A stretch of 64,000 nucleotides of DNA from an uncultured Alteromonadaceae bacterium (GTDB taxonomy: Bacteria; Pseudomonadota; Gammaproteobacteria; Enterobacterales; Alteromonadaceae), in the NCBI GenBank assembly GCA_947494925.1, contig CANLWS010000001.1, forward strand, positions 248,001 through 312,000. The letters run 5' to 3'. Positions within the stretch are counted from its first letter, which is position 1, and the number at the start of each line of letters is the position of its first letter. Positions 50,125-60,759 of the stretch are shown piece by piece. Below the pieces are notes generated by a model. The model saw only the letters and a program-made list of their open reading frames with translations. It made no database searches and was not told the DNA's origin. Made by a program: the position numbers and the translations under genes.

Positions 50125-51456
50125 TTACTCACCTGCTAACTGCATGTCTTCCACCAGAATAGAGCCCGTCTGGATACTGCCTCGCTTCTCCTGTGTGGCA
50201 CCAACAGCAACAATGTTTCGCAACATATCTTTCAGATTGCCGGCAATGGTTACCTCACTGACAGGATATTGAATCACTCCGTTTTCAACCCAAAATCCAG
50301 CTGCACCTCTCGAGTAGTCGCCGGTCACTATGTTGACCCCTTGCCCCATGAGTTCTGTGACCAACAAACCAGTACCCATTTTCTGCAATAATTGTTGGTC
50401 TGTTTCGCCCGTCGATGTAACTAACCAATTGTGAATGCCACCAGCGTGACCATTAGTTTGCATTCCCAACTTTCTTGCGGAATAACTGGTTAACAAGTAG
50501 TGATTTAAAACACCTTGACTCACTATGGTCATATCATTAGTTTTCACACCTTCATTATCAAATGAAGAACTCGCCAATGCATTTTTAAGATGAGGCTTTT
50601 CCTGAATTTCAAACCAGTCAGGAAGAACTTGCTGACCCAATTGGTCAAGTAAAAAAGATGATTTCCGATAAAGGCTACCTCCACTGATTGCGGCCACAAA
50701 GTGTCCAAGCAATCCGGAAGCGATTTCCCGGTCAAATAGCACAGGTGTTTTGGTAGTTTTGACTTTACGTCCACCCAATCGACTGAGCGTATTTTGTACC
50801 GCTTCTTTGCCGATGTGCTCCGGACTTTGCATCTGATTAAAGTCACGTGACACCGTATAGCTGTAATCCCGTTGCATGTCGCCATCTTGTTCGCCAATCA
50901 AAACACAACTTAACGAATAGCGACTGCTCGGGTATCCCTGATTCATGCCATGACTGTTACCATACACTTTTAAACCCAGGTTGGCGTTGTAGGAGGCTCC
51001 TTCAGAATTGGTAATTCGCGGATCCAAATCTAGTGCAACAGTCTCGGTATTGATTGCCAGTTCAATCCCCTGCTGAGTGTCCAATGGAACAGGATGGTAA
51101 AGATCAAGATCGTCACTTTCAAACGCCAGGAGTTCTTTTTCTGCCAAGCCAGAAAAAGGATCTTCGCCAGTATGTTTGGCTATTTCAATGGCCTTTTCCA
51201 CTGTGAGTTGCAACGCCGTTTTGCTCAGATCAGCAGTTGACGCACTGCCTTTGCATTGCCCCACATAAACGGCAATACCTAAGCCGCCATCATTCGTAAA
51301 TTCAACGGTTTCCACTTCTTTCAGGCGCGAGGATACAGCGATCCCCTGAACTTTTGACATGCTGGCCTCTGCATGTGTCGCCCCTTTACGTTTTGCCATT
51401 GCCAATACATCGTCAACAACTTGTTGAATATCGGCTAATTGTTGTTCCATTCGCAT
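50125..51456 (-). CDS. pmbA: Metalloprotease subunit PmbA (TldE)
   Basis: A 443-residue member of the TldD/PmbA family, the partner subunit without the HExxxH motif. Segments such as AEASMSKVQGIAVSSR near residue 28, FDREIASGLLGHFVAAISGGSLYRK near 245 and GDYSRGAAGFWVENG near 392 fit the family. With TldD it forms a peptide-degrading complex known from microcin B17 maturation and CcdA turnover. The tldD gene lies nearby, separated by darP. An ATG at 51450 is an alternative start. Confidence 0.94.
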   Translation of the reverse strand: MRMEQQLADIQQVVDDVLAMAKRKGATHAEASMSKVQGIAVSSRLKEVETVEFTNDGGLGIAVYVGQCKGSASTADLSKTALQLTVEKAIEIAKHTGEDPFSGLAEKELLAFESDDLDLYHPVPLDTQQGIELAINTETVALDLDPRITNSEGASYNANLGLKVYGNSHGMNQGYPSSRYSLSCVLIGEQDGDMQRDYSYTVSRDFNQMQSPEHIGKEAVQNTLSRLGGRKVKTTKTPVLFDREIASGLLGHFVAAISGGSLYRKSSFLLDQLGQQVLPDWFEIQEKPHLKNALASSSFDNEGVKTNDMTIVSQGVLNHYLLTSYSARKLGMQTNGHAGGIHNWLVTSTGETDQQLLQKMGTGLLVTELMGQGVNIVTGDYSRGAAGFWVENGVIQYPVSEVTIAGNLKDMLRNIVAVGATQEKRGSIQTGSILVEDMQLAGE

Positions 51457-51587
51457 ATTTTAGTCACTTGGTTAGCATGACATCGGCCCGAGAATCACTC
51501 AGATGGGGTTAATTCACTTACTTTATTATGCGGGTCGATAACAGCTGGGTTACAATCTGCCAATAGTGTAACACTAAAGACAAGCGT

Positions 51588-52106
51588 ATGGCCGATAGCG
51601 AATTTGAAAATAATCCTGAAGGATTGGATTTTAAGAGTAAAACTCAACTTAAAAACGAAAGTCAGGAGTTGTATAAACTGGGACAAACTCTGGTGGGGTT
51701 AGGCCCCGCCAATTTGGCTAAAATTCCTCTGGATGAGGAACTGGCTGAAAGTATCGCCCTGGCCCAACGGATCAATAAGAAAAAGGATGGATACCGCCGT
51801 CAACTGCAGTTTTTGGGTAAATTATTACGTGCCAGAGAAACAGCGGATATTGAACGCGCATTATTTGAAATTCAGTCCGCTCACCTGAAAAGCAATCAGA
51901 AGTTTCATCAACTGGAAACTACACGGGATCATCTTTTGGAAAAAGGTGACGAAGCCATTAATGTGTTACTTAATGAACACTCTCAGCTCGATCGCCAGAA
52001 GCTTCGCCAGTTAGTCCGCCAGGCAAACAAGCAAAAAGAACAAAACAAACCGCCCAAAGCAGCACGGGAAATTTTTCAATATCTGAAAGAAAATATTCAG
52101 AGCTGA
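51588..52106 (+). CDS. darP: Ribosome-associated protein DarP (YjgA, DUF615)
   Basis: A 172-residue, highly charged helical protein of the DUF615/YjgA family. Diagnostic stretches are KSKTQLKNESQELYKLGQTLV near residue 16 and the DRQKLRQLVRQANKQKEQNKPPKAAREIF end. DarP helps late assembly of the 50S ribosomal subunit. It is divergent from pmbA, with a 131-bp space for both promoters, as in many gammaproteobacteria. Confidence 0.93.
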   Translation: MADSEFENNPEGLDFKSKTQLKNESQELYKLGQTLVGLGPANLAKIPLDEELAESIALAQRINKKKDGYRRQLQFLGKLLRARETADIERALFEIQSAHLKSNQKFHQLETTRDHLLEKGDEAINVLLNEHSQLDRQKLRQLVRQANKQKEQNKPPKAAREIFQYLKENIQS

Positions 52107-52108
52107 GG

Positions 52109-52134
52109 AGTCTGATACCTATTGGTATCAGACT
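52109..52134. terminator. Hairpin between convergent darP and tldD
   Basis: AGTCTGATACC and GGTATCAGACT form a perfect 11-bp stem with the loop TATT. It starts three bases after the darP stop and overlaps the tldD stop. T-runs are short, so it may work as a bidirectional stop with help from Rho or as an mRNA 3'-end stabiliser. Confidence 0.65.
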
Positions 52135-53575
52135 AGGCCGTTCCGCCTACCGTAAGCTCATCTATTTTTAAGCTGGGCTGACCTACGCCCACAGGCACAC
52201 TCTGACCGTCTTTGCCGCACACACCTACGCCATTATCCAATGCCAGATTATTGCCTATCATTGAAATTTTTTGCATAACTTCAGGGCCGTTGCCGATCAG
52301 TGTTGCTCCCTTAACCGGAGTAGTAATTTGGCCATTTTCGATTAGATAGGCCTCTGAGGTCGAGAAAACAAACTTGCCTGATGTGATATCCACTTGGCCA
52401 CCACCGAAGTTAGGCGCATAGATGCCTTTTTTGATACTACTGATCAGTTCTTCCTGCTGATACTTGCCTGCCAGCATATAGGTGTTGGTCATTCGCGGCA
52501 TAGGCAAATGAGCATAAGACTCTCGTCGACCATTGCCGGTTGGCGCAACTCCCATGAGTTTGGCATTCATCTTGTCCTGCATATAGCCGGTTAACACGCC
52601 GTCTTCGATAAGCACATTGTACTGACTGGGTGTCCCTTCATCATCCACTGACAATGATCCTCTGCGATCTGACATGGTGCCGTCATCAACTACTGTGCAA
52701 CCCTTGGCAGCCACCTGTTCACCTATCCGGCCACTGAATGTTGACGCGCCTTTGCGGTTAAAGTCACCCTCCAGACCGTGGCCAACAGCTTCGTGTAGCA
52801 GCACCCCTGGCCAGCCATTTCCTAATACTACGGGCATGAGACCTGCAGGTGCGTCTATGGCCTGTAAGTTGATTCTTGCCATATGTAAGGCTTCGTCAGC
52901 AATACTCTCGTAACGAGGTTTATCCCCTTCCATGGTGTTAAATTGTTGGTAGGAATAACGGCCACCGGCACCAGAACTGCCCCGCTCACGCCGTTCACCC
53001 TGTTCCAACAATACCGAGCAATTCAGCCTTATCAGAGGCCTGACATCAGTACAAAATGTACCATCTGTGGCGGCAATCAATATTTCTTCGTACACACCTG
53101 TCAGACTCACCACAACCTGACTTACGCCCGGTTCTTGTTTGCGGATATAGGCATCCACGTTTTGTAATAAGGTGATTTTTTCATTTTCCTGCATGCCTAG
53201 AAGCGGATTTTCAGCAAAGTAACGAGCGGGGGGATGAGTCGCATTTAACTGTTTTACCTGATGTGTCCCACCTTGGGACGAGATACTTCTGGCAGCCTTA
53301 GCAGCTTGATTTAGCGCCTCTGGTGATATCTCATCAGAGTAGGCGAATCCAGTTTTTTCACCGCTCACGGCGCGAACACCAACACCTCTCTCAATATTAT
53401 AACTTCCGTCTTTAATGATACCGTCTTCAAGTACCCAACTTTCGTGTTGGCTAGACTGAAAATACAGATCGGCAAAGTCATTCTGGTGCTGATAAACAAG
53501 GCCCAGCGCGGTTTCTAGTTTCCCACGATCTAAGTCTGATGAGGTAAGTAAGTTGTCTTCAATCAGGTTGGACAA
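52133..53575 (-). CDS. tldD: Metalloprotease TldD
   Basis: A 480-residue protease with the zinc motif [11 protein letters not shown] near residue 262 and the family stretch [33 protein letters not shown] near the N-terminus (key parts LYFQSS, WVLEDG). It partners PmbA. The likely start is a TTG at 53575, preceded by AGGAG with five bases of spacing, which gives the length and N-terminus expected for TldD. The upstream in-frame extension to 53638 lies inside the nitrilase gene. The overlap with that gene is 17 bases. Confidence 0.95.
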   Translation of the reverse strand: MSNLIEDNLLTSSDLDRGKLETALGLVYQHQNDFADLYFQSSQHESWVLEDGIIKDGSYNIERGVGVRAVSGEKTGFAYSDEISPEALNQAAKAARSISSQGGTHQVKQLNATHPPARYFAENPLLGMQENEKITLLQNVDAYIRKQEPGVSQVVVSLTGVYEEILIAATDGTFCTDVRPLIRLNCSVLLEQGERRERGSSGAGGRYSYQQFNTMEGDKPRYESIADEALHMARINLQAIDAPAGLMPVVLGNGWPGVLLHEAVGHGLEGDFNRKGASTFSGRIGEQVAAKGCTVVDDGTMSDRRGSLSVDDEGTPSQYNVLIEDGVLTGYMQDKMNAKLMGVAPTGNGRRESYAHLPMPRMTNTYMLAGKYQQEELISSIKKGIYAPNFGGGQVDITSGKFVFSTSEAYLIENGQITTPVKGATLIGNGPEVMQKISMIGNNLALDNGVGVCGKDGQSVPVGVGQPSLKIDELTVGGTA

Positions 53576-54386
53576 AATAACTCCTGAATTTATTGTGTTG
53601 CCGGACGGGCATCGCGCGTCTGATTTTGATAATTTCATCGGGGTTCATTGGAGCGCTAACGATACCAGCGCCTTGTGCTATTTCAGCCAGATTCTGACCC
53701 CAGGGTGAGATGATACAGGAGTGGCCAAAGGTTTGCCGACCATTTTCATGCACGCCCCCCTGATTGGCTGCCACCAGGTAACATTGGTTTTCAATTGCTC
53801 TGGCTTTTAGCAAAGAATGCCAATGAGCTGCACCGGTTTTTTCGGTAAAGGCACTGGGCAGTACTAAAACGTCTAACTGCCCCATCGCATCGAACATTCC
53901 CGCGAAACGAATATCATAACAAACTGCCACTCCCAGCTTACCGAAGGGCGAATCTATAACAGTGAGGCTATTGCCAGCTTGCGTGTACCGAGATTCCAGA
54001 TACTGCCCTGTATTATCTTCAATTTCCACGTCAAATAAGTGAATTTTCTGATACTCTGCCAGGGCTTTTCCTGTCGCATCGTAAATCAGGCAAGAGGCAG
54101 AATACTTGGCAGGGTTGCCTGTTTTTAACGGTATTGTTCCAGCGACCAGCCAGACCGCATATTTCTTAGCCAGTTCACTTAAGCGCTGCTGGATATAGCC
54201 GTCACCTTTTTGCTCGGCAATACTCAATAAAAATTTGTCACCCGCTCCAAAACAGGCAAAACATTCTGGTAGCACTACAAGCGTATCGCCTTGGTCTTTG
54301 CCCCCTGCAATATAGGCTTCCACCTGTTCCAGGTTGTTCTCTACATCAGGGCCTGAGACTAATTGGCAGGCGGATAATTTAGTCAC
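53559..54386 (-). CDS. Carbon-nitrogen hydrolase (Nit/omega-amidase type)
   Basis: A 275-residue nitrilase-superfamily enzyme with the triad Glu (VVLPECFA, residue 41), Lys (YQKIHLFD near 114) and Cys (AVCYDIRF near 155). Proteins in this position of the mre-rng-yhdP-tldD series belong to the Nit1/Nit2-like group, which removes amide groups from deaminated glutathione or alpha-ketoglutaramate. The substrate here is inferred from that group. It overlaps yhdP by eight bases. Confidence 0.88.
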   Translation of the reverse strand: MTKLSACQLVSGPDVENNLEQVEAYIAGGKDQGDTLVVLPECFACFGAGDKFLLSIAEQKGDGYIQQRLSELAKKYAVWLVAGTIPLKTGNPAKYSASCLIYDATGKALAEYQKIHLFDVEIEDNTGQYLESRYTQAGNSLTVIDSPFGKLGVAVCYDIRFAGMFDAMGQLDVLVLPSAFTEKTGAAHWHSLLKARAIENQCYLVAANQGGVHENGRQTFGHSCIISPWGQNLAEIAQGAGIVSAPMNPDEIIKIRRAMPVRQHNKFRSYFVQPD

Positions 54387-57300
54387 TGTCCACTCCTATG
54401 CTGACGCGTTCTTCCAATTCAGGCACAGGTGGTTGTTCTTGGGGTTGACCAGTTGTTGGTGGTGGTGAGTCACTTTGGTTCTTAGCGGGCAAACTAATGT
54501 CTTCGCTACGCTTGTCCAACGGCGTAGCGATAGGGTCTTCGATTGTGCCGGTTAAGGAATATTCGACGTAAGAAATCACCTTGGCTTCGGTGAGTACCTG
54601 GTCTATGGCCAGTGCGGCGATAGCGGTACCTGGGTTAACCATAAAATATACTAACAGGGGCAAACTTGAGGTAACGTTAGGTGCAAAACCAATATGGTAA
54701 TTGAGCTGCTGAGTAGGCAAGTCAGTGTAACCCACTATGGTCATTTCTCCTGCACCACCATCAATTACAGTGTCTTCGGTATTGACTCGCCCTTTGTCTA
54801 CCTGAAAAGACCCTGTCATTTTGTCGTAAAAGAAACCTTTAGCAAATACATCTCTGAAATCGAGGCTCAGCTTTCTCACCAGCGACTGCAAACTGAAAAT
54901 ACTGAAAATTCTGGCACCTTTGTCGGTCAATTCCGAAATATAGCCATCAGTGAGGCGCCAATCGATTTGTCCGCTCAAGGTCTCTGAATTGAACGCATAA
55001 GGTGCTTTCTGCCAAGACAAGTCAAATTCCATGCTGGCTTTTGAATCTTTAATGCCTGCATCGAAACCAAACCCCTTAACCAATGCACCAAAGTCCGGAC
55101 TGCTGAATTCGCCCGTTAAATGGGTATTACTGCTTTTCTCAGTGAAATTCCAATCCCCACTGGCGTACAGCAAGCCATTGGCATTGTTCATCCTCAAACT
55201 GTCTATTTTCATCCCGTTTTGACCTCGGGACAATCGGAAATCAATCCGACCAAGGTCTTTACCTTGAACTTTGCATTGTTTGCACACGAAGGAAACGGGT
55301 GGCAAATCTGCAAGGTCTGGCTGTTTATAATTCGCGATTTGGGTGCTTTCACCATTAATTTCCGCCAAATCAATAAAGTCGGCTTTGATATCAATGCCCT
55401 TCGTTAACCAGTCGTAGTAAAGCGTCACTTCTGCGCGGGCTTGTTCGGCATTAAACTCCAATATCCAATCTTGAGTTGAATGTTTGGCCACCAGTTGTAG
55501 GTTATCGATTCGTTGGCCGGCGATATACATAGTATCTGCATCCACATATACCCGTTGTGGTGCACCTAAAACAGGATTATTGCTTGGTGGCAGATCTTTA
55601 ATTAGTGCAGAAATCGCATTGTACCAGGCTAGAGAATCCAACTCGGGCAAATCTGCTGAGATACTGAAACCGAGCCCCATTCCGACTATTTCACTTTCAC
55701 CTATAGAAAGGTGAGCTCGTGAGAACTGCAATTCATTGTGCGGCAAAATGCCAGTGAACTTGACGTCATCGCCAAGCGCTGCTCGTATCGTTGAGGCAGT
55801 ATTGTTGCCTTCGCTGGTAACCAACAGAGATAAATTTTCCTGCTCCTGCTTACTAAATGGCGCAGGTAAATCTGAAGAAATACCAGTTAACTCACTGGTC
55901 AGCTGGACAGTGTATCGATACTCGTCTTCACGTAAATGCAGCCCGACATCTGCTTCCCAACCAGTGTCGCCTCTGAGGTATTCATTAAAGGCGGGATGAT
56001 ATTTCGTAAATATGGGCTCTAGTGACCAATTGGCGGATAGATTGATATCAGCATCATATTCGCCACTTCCGTCATCTTCACCATTGAAATTGACGCTAAC
56101 GGGTTGGCCAAACAAATTGGCTTGGAGCCCTGAAAAATTGACTTTGTCATTGACGAACTGAATCTCACCTGTCGCATCAGCAAACGTCAGGTCGAGGCTT
56201 GGAATGTAGATATCATTGCGAGGCAGCTCAGCTTTGCCCGTAACCACCACATTTTCGCCCGTCAGGGGTATGTGAAGATTCAAATCTGCCGACATTGCTG
56301 AGGTGATATTCACCCCCGTCGTCAACGTACTACCTACGCTATCTGCAACACTGCTATCCAGCATTAGCGTGGTGAGTTGTTCTCCGGTACCTTCTGCCTG
56401 AACATCTATTGTTAAAATAGCGCCCTCCACCAGTTCAGGTATCACAGCCGAAAGCGATTTGAGCTCCACGTCCTGTAACTTGCCTTTATTGCTGCGCATC
56501 GACAACGACTCATTTTCAAACAGCAAGTCAATGTTCAGCTCATTGAGAACTGGCCACTCACTATCGAACTGAAACCTTGCATCACTGATGGCTACACTGG
56601 CCTGAAAAACCCCTTCGTTATTGGCATAGGGAAATTGATCCGTGACACCTGACCACATCAGTTTGGCGTTTTCAACTTGCCCATCAATTAGTGCCTGAGA
56701 AAGGTACTCGTGAGTGTCATTGCCCATTAAGTCAGCAGGCAGAAGACGCTTCACAGCAGCCATATCCAATGGTTGAATATTAGTGGAAATATTCAACCAG
56801 TTGTCCTGACTTCGATAACTTAGCGCTTGCTCAAACGACACAAGATCACTTTCGAATTTAAGGTCAGGTATCTCAAGGCGCAGATCATTGTCCGTGACGT
56901 CTAAATAAGCATCAAAACTCAGTCGATGATATTCAATATCTTGGTCCAATGAATTGTCAATGCTGAGCACTCCAGCTAATCCATTGATGCTCAGTTTTCC
57001 CGTCTGGCCTTGCCAATAAGCCTGACCAGTCAAGTTTTGCAAACCAGGCAGATCACCCACCTGATTCCATCCCAGATCAGTAAACTTCATCATGGCCGCA
57101 AATTGTTGTTTAATTTCCACTGCCACTTCAGTGACCTTGGCAGAGGGGTCAAGTTTACTGACGAAATCAGCCGTGCTGGTATCAAGTACTAGAGGCAACA
57201 CCGGCAGCAGAGCTTTGATATCAAGCACACTAGTGCTGTTAAACTGGCTATAGCCTCTCCTGTCCACATGACCCGCCCAGCTCGTGATAAGGCTTTGCCC

Positions 57301-58236
57301 GTCAGTCTGCATGGCCAGATTCTCAAGATTAAGCTTCCATCCTCTGGCGTCAGGCACCGCCCGCAATTCCCCACCTAGAATGGAGGTGCTGATGGTCCGT
57401 TCAGGTGTTTCCCATGTGAATACGCTATTGTCAAACTGAACTTGTGCGCCAGTCACACGGCTTTTTTCAATGCCAGCCCAAAAAACAAAATTACCGCGAC
57501 TTTCTGTCAATTGGTTATCGCTTTTAACCAATTGGTTTAGCCAGGGAGAGAGGTCCAATTCTTCGGCGACTGCCTGAAAAGTACCATTAAGATTGTCTTT
57601 GTCACCGTATAAATCCAATATAAAAGACGCTGAATTATTGGCCAGCTCCACCACTTTCATATTTCCCACACCTTGGTGATGGGAGTCGCGGTTGACCCAG
57701 CTCAGCTGTTGGACCTGAATAATTTGTTCATCATAAAGCGTAGAAACTTCTATGATGCTATCGCTTACTGAGAATTGCTGAAGATGCTCAAGAAAAAGGC
57801 TTTCAAGCGCTTCTACGATAGGAAAGTCGTTTTCGGATTGTCTTATCTGATCAAGGTTCACTTCCAGTTTCAGACCACTTAAGTCAAAGCGTCCGGACTG
57901 AATTTGCCGTGCGGCTACTGAGCCCCAAAAGTCCAGCTCAATCTGAGTTTCTTCAATATTCAGCGCTATGGGTGATTGATCGCTTTGCTTGAGCTCTACT
58001 TGACGCAAAACCAGAGATGGGCCATTACCCTGCCAACCGGCTGACAATTCGCCAATCGCCAACTCCACGCCATACTGCTCGCTAAGCCATCCTTCCACCT
58101 GGTGTTTTTGTTTATCCAGGTAAGGTAATGAGTAACGTAATATACTTAAAGATACGGCGACAAATACCAGCAATACTGCAAACAGAGTCCACAGCTTTTT
58201 AATGGTATATGCAGCATAAAATGAAGCTGACTTCAC
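54379..58236 (-). CDS. yhdP: AsmA-like envelope protein YhdP
   Basis: A 1285-residue protein with one N-terminal membrane helix (LWTLFAVLLVFVAVSLSIL) and a long beta-rich periplasmic part of the TIGR02099/DUF3971 type, ending with an AsmA-like domain and a disordered Pro/Glu tail. YhdP belongs with TamB and YdbH to the proteins that bridge the periplasm and move phospholipids to the outer membrane. It starts four bases inside the end of rng (ATGA), as is usual. Confidence 0.93.
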   Translation of the reverse strand: MKSASFYAAYTIKKLWTLFAVLLVFVAVSLSILRYSLPYLDKQKHQVEGWLSEQYGVELAIGELSAGWQGNGPSLVLRQVELKQSDQSPIALNIEETQIELDFWGSVAARQIQSGRFDLSGLKLEVNLDQIRQSENDFPIVEALESLFLEHLQQFSVSDSIIEVSTLYDEQIIQVQQLSWVNRDSHHQGVGNMKVVELANNSASFILDLYGDKDNLNGTFQAVAEELDLSPWLNQLVKSDNQLTESRGNFVFWAGIEKSRVTGAQVQFDNSVFTWETPERTISTSILGGELRAVPDARGWKLNLENLAMQTDGQSLITSWAGHVDRRGYSQFNSTSVLDIKALLPVLPLVLDTSTADFVSKLDPSAKVTEVAVEIKQQFAAMMKFTDLGWNQVGDLPGLQNLTGQAYWQGQTGKLSINGLAGVLSIDNSLDQDIEYHRLSFDAYLDVTDNDLRLEIPDLKFESDLVSFEQALSYRSQDNWLNISTNIQPLDMAAVKRLLPADLMGNDTHEYLSQALIDGQVENAKLMWSGVTDQFPYANNEGVFQASVAISDARFQFDSEWPVLNELNIDLLFENESLSMRSNKGKLQDVELKSLSAVIPELVEGAILTIDVQAEGTGEQLTTLMLDSSVADSVGSTLTTGVNITSAMSADLNLHIPLTGENVVVTGKAELPRNDIYIPSLDLTFADATGEIQFVNDKVNFSGLQANLFGQPVSVNFNGEDDGSGEYDADINLSANWSLEPIFTKYHPAFNEYLRGDTGWEADVGLHLREDEYRYTVQLTSELTGISSDLPAPFSKQEQENLSLLVTSEGNNTASTIRAALGDDVKFTGILPHNELQFSRAHLSIGESEIVGMGLGFSISADLPELDSLAWYNAISALIKDLPPSNNPVLGAPQRVYVDADTMYIAGQRIDNLQLVAKHSTQDWILEFNAEQARAEVTLYYDWLTKGIDIKADFIDLAEINGESTQIANYKQPDLADLPPVSFVCKQCKVQGKDLGRIDFRLSRGQNGMKIDSLRMNNANGLLYASGDWNFTEKSSNTHLTGEFSSPDFGALVKGFGFDAGIKDSKASMEFDLSWQKAPYAFNSETLSGQIDWRLTDGYISELTDKGARIFSIFSLQSLVRKLSLDFRDVFAKGFFYDKMTGSFQVDKGRVNTEDTVIDGGAGEMTIVGYTDLPTQQLNYHIGFAPNVTSSLPLLVYFMVNPGTAIAALAIDQVLTEAKVISYVEYSLTGTIEDPIATPLDKRSEDISLPAKNQSDSPPPTTGQPQEQPPVPELEERVSIGVDSD

Positions 58237-59699
58237 ATCATTACCACATCAAATTTGTCTTGGTTATATAACAACTCTGTTTGTACCTTAATTTGTTTGG
58301 ACACAAAAACTTCCAGTTCTGCCAGCATGTGGGATTCTTCTCCCATTAGCGCTTCCGCGACAGCGGGAGAGGCATAAACCACGAATTTATCAGCATCGTA
58401 GGCGCGATTAACCCGCACAATTTCTCGCATCACTTCAAAACAGATAGTTTCAATCGTTTTGATTGACCCACGCCCCTTACATACTGGACACTCACCACAG
58501 AGTATATGTTCCAAACTTTCTCTGGTTCTTTTCCGGGTCATTTCAATTAGGCCCAAGGCAGTGAAACCGTGTACGTTAGTTTTTGCCCGATCTTTATTGG
58601 TAGCCTGCTCGAGTGTGTGCAGAACGCGACGCTTATGATCAGCATCGGTCATATCAATAAAATCAATCAGGATCATGCCACCTAGATTGCGCAATCTAAG
58701 CTGTCTGGCAATCGCCTGAGTGGCCTCAATATTGGTGTTAAAAATAGTTTCTTCCAGATTGCGATGCCCTACAAACGCACCGGTATTGATATCAATGGTG
58801 GTCATTGCCTCGGTTTGATCAATGATGAGGTATCCACCCGACTTTAAATCAACCCGTCGCTCTAACGCTCGCTGTGCTTCATTTTCTACATCATATAGGT
58901 CGAAAATAGGTCGCTCACCGGGATAGTACTCCAGTAATTTGTGTAGTTCGGGAACATACTCGTCAGTAAATTGCTGTAATTCCTGCAAAGATAAATTTGA
59001 ATCGATTCTGATCCTATCCAGCTCTGTACCAACAAAATCCCGCAAAACACGTCTGGCGAGAGGCAGATCTTCGTACAGAACGTTAGACTGCTTAGTCTTC
59101 ATACGCTCCTGTATTTTAGCCCACAGCCTGCGCAAAAATTCCGCATCCTGAATCAATTCTTTTTCTGCAACGCCTTCGGCTGCAGTGCGCAGAATAAAGC
59201 CACCCTGTTCATTGCAGAAATCCTGAACCAAACCCTTTAGTCTTTCCCTTTCTTCCTCGTCTTCAATACGTTGAGAAACGCCGACATGGGAAACACTTGG
59301 CATAAAAACAAGATAACGTGAAGGAATAGTAATATCAGTTGTCAGACGTGCGCCTTTGGTGCCAATCGGGTCTTTGACCACCTGCACCACAATGTCTTGC
59401 CCATCTCGCACTAATTCGCGAATGTCCTGCTTCTCAATATTGGGGGCGGAATACTCCTCAGCAATCTCATTATGGACCGCAATGTCTGAAGCATGTAAAA
59501 ATGCAGCCTTTTCAAACCCGATATCCACAAAGGCCGCTTGCATTCCAGGTAATACTCGGCTCACCTTGCCACGATAGATATTGCCTACCAGCCCTCTCTT
59601 GGTATGTCGTTCAACATGAATTTCCTGCAAAATGCCATTTTCAATTAATGCCACTCTGGACTCTGAAGGGGTAACGTTAATTAACAACTCAGCGCTCAT
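58233..59699 (-). CDS. rng: Ribonuclease G
   Basis: A 488-residue RNase of the E/G family. It opens with MSAELLINVTPSESRVALIENG and an S1 domain (GNIYRGKVSRVLPGMQAAFVDIG near residue 36). The catalytic aspartates are in TTIDINTGAFVG near 300 and LIDFIDM near 345. The zinc-link CGECPVC is near 403. RNase G matures 16S rRNA 5' ends and degrades some mRNAs. The length is that of RNase G without the RNase E scaffold. Its start overlaps the maf end. Confidence 0.96.
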   Translation of the reverse strand: MSAELLINVTPSESRVALIENGILQEIHVERHTKRGLVGNIYRGKVSRVLPGMQAAFVDIGFEKAAFLHASDIAVHNEIAEEYSAPNIEKQDIRELVRDGQDIVVQVVKDPIGTKGARLTTDITIPSRYLVFMPSVSHVGVSQRIEDEEERERLKGLVQDFCNEQGGFILRTAAEGVAEKELIQDAEFLRRLWAKIQERMKTKQSNVLYEDLPLARRVLRDFVGTELDRIRIDSNLSLQELQQFTDEYVPELHKLLEYYPGERPIFDLYDVENEAQRALERRVDLKSGGYLIIDQTEAMTTIDINTGAFVGHRNLEETIFNTNIEATQAIARQLRLRNLGGMILIDFIDMTDADHKRRVLHTLEQATNKDRAKTNVHGFTALGLIEMTRKRTRESLEHILCGECPVCKGRGSIKTIETICFEVMREIVRVNRAYDADKFVVYASPAVAEALMGEESHMLAELEVFVSKQIKVQTELLYNQDKFDVVMM

Positions 59700-60261
59700 A
59701 AATACTCATACCCATTTCAGATAATAATTGACTAGTTTCGTAAAGAGGCAAGCCCACAACCGCACTGTAACTGCCCTCAATGCGTTTGACGAATTGTCCA
59801 CCCACGCCCTGAATACCATAACTCCCGGCTTTATCACGGGGTTCACCTGTTTGCCAATACCATTCAATTTCTGTGTCACTAAGATTCGCAAACTCCACCT
59901 TCGTTTGGACCAGACATTGTCGGAAAATATTGCCTTTAACCACAGCAACCGCTGTATATACCTGATGAACTCGGTTTGAGAGCAATCGCAATACCCGCAA
60001 ACAATCTTGTTTATCCTCGGGCTTCCCGAGAATCCTGCCGTCTATGACGACACTGGTGTCTGACCCCAGCACCAATGCATCTGCCCCCGTTACTTGCTGG
60101 CCGGCTCGGGCTTTCCCAAGTGCCAGACGGCAGACATAGTCTTCCGGTTTTTCATTTGCCAAAACGGATTCATCTATTTCTACCGCACAGGTCCTGAACG
60201 GAACCTTAAGTTGCTGAAGCAGTTCAGCTCGTCTGGGTGATTGGGAAGCAAGAATCAACAT
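59689..60261 (-). CDS. maf: Maf-family nucleotide pyrophosphatase
   Basis: A 190-residue Maf protein with the signature ASQSPRRAELL at residues 5-15, the LGSDTSVV acidic site near 66, and GSYGIQGVGGQFVKRIEGSYSAVVGLPL near the end (GIQG and GLPL are typical). The YhdE branch of Maf hydrolyses dTTP, UTP and modified nucleotides; location beside rng and mreD matches yhdE. It ends 10 bases inside rng. Confidence 0.94.
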   Translation of the reverse strand: MLILASQSPRRAELLQQLKVPFRTCAVEIDESVLANEKPEDYVCRLALGKARAGQQVTGADALVLGSDTSVVIDGRILGKPEDKQDCLRVLRLLSNRVHQVYTAVAVVKGNIFRQCLVQTKVEFANLSDTEIEWYWQTGEPRDKAGSYGIQGVGGQFVKRIEGSYSAVVGLPLYETSQLLSEMGMSIYER

Positions 60262-60285
60262 AAATAGTATAGCGCAGCAGTCACG

Positions 60286-60759
60286 CTAACTGATCCGAAG
60301 TTGTCTGCGCACCTTGCGCAACAGTAGAAACAACCAGGGCCAAATAAGCATCGAAGTTAAAACGGGCCACAAATAGGTAAACAGAAAAAAAACGTCAGTT
60401 AACAGGTGTTGGATCCAGAAAACCACTACATGATAAAGTGCGGCCAAAATACCTATCACGACTGACTGTTGCCAGACCGAATAATTGCGTAATCGCTGGT
60501 AGTTTGCCGCCAGCACAAAAAGACACAGGCAAATTGCAACACTATGTATCCCAAGACTGGTGCCAAGTAGAATATCCATCACTAAACCAACCAAAAAACC
60601 AATGCCCACATTCACCCTGTTAGGCAATGCCAAAGTCCAGTAACAAAGTACCAGCAGCACCCAATCCGGTCTGAATTGGTCGGCCAGATGGGGCATGGGC
60701 ATTATCTGCAGGACAAGAGCGGCTATAATGCTGAGCGCAATGGCGTAACTTTTAAACAT
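60286..60759 (-). CDS. mreD: Rod-shape-determining protein MreD
   Basis: A protein of 157 residues with about five membrane helices. The RPDWVLLVLCYWTLALPNRVNVGIG region near residue 30 (key parts FRPDW, ALPNRVNVG) is diagnostic for MreD. It links MreC to the peptidoglycan elongation complex in the inner membrane. The start may be the ATG at 60759 or the GTG at 60768; both overlap the mreC end. Confidence 0.95.
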   Translation of the reverse strand: MFKSYAIALSIIAALVLQIMPMPHLADQFRPDWVLLVLCYWTLALPNRVNVGIGFLVGLVMDILLGTSLGIHSVAICLCLFVLAANYQRLRNYSVWQQSVVIGILAALYHVVVFWIQHLLTDVFFLFTYLWPVLTSMLIWPWLFLLLRKVRRQLRIS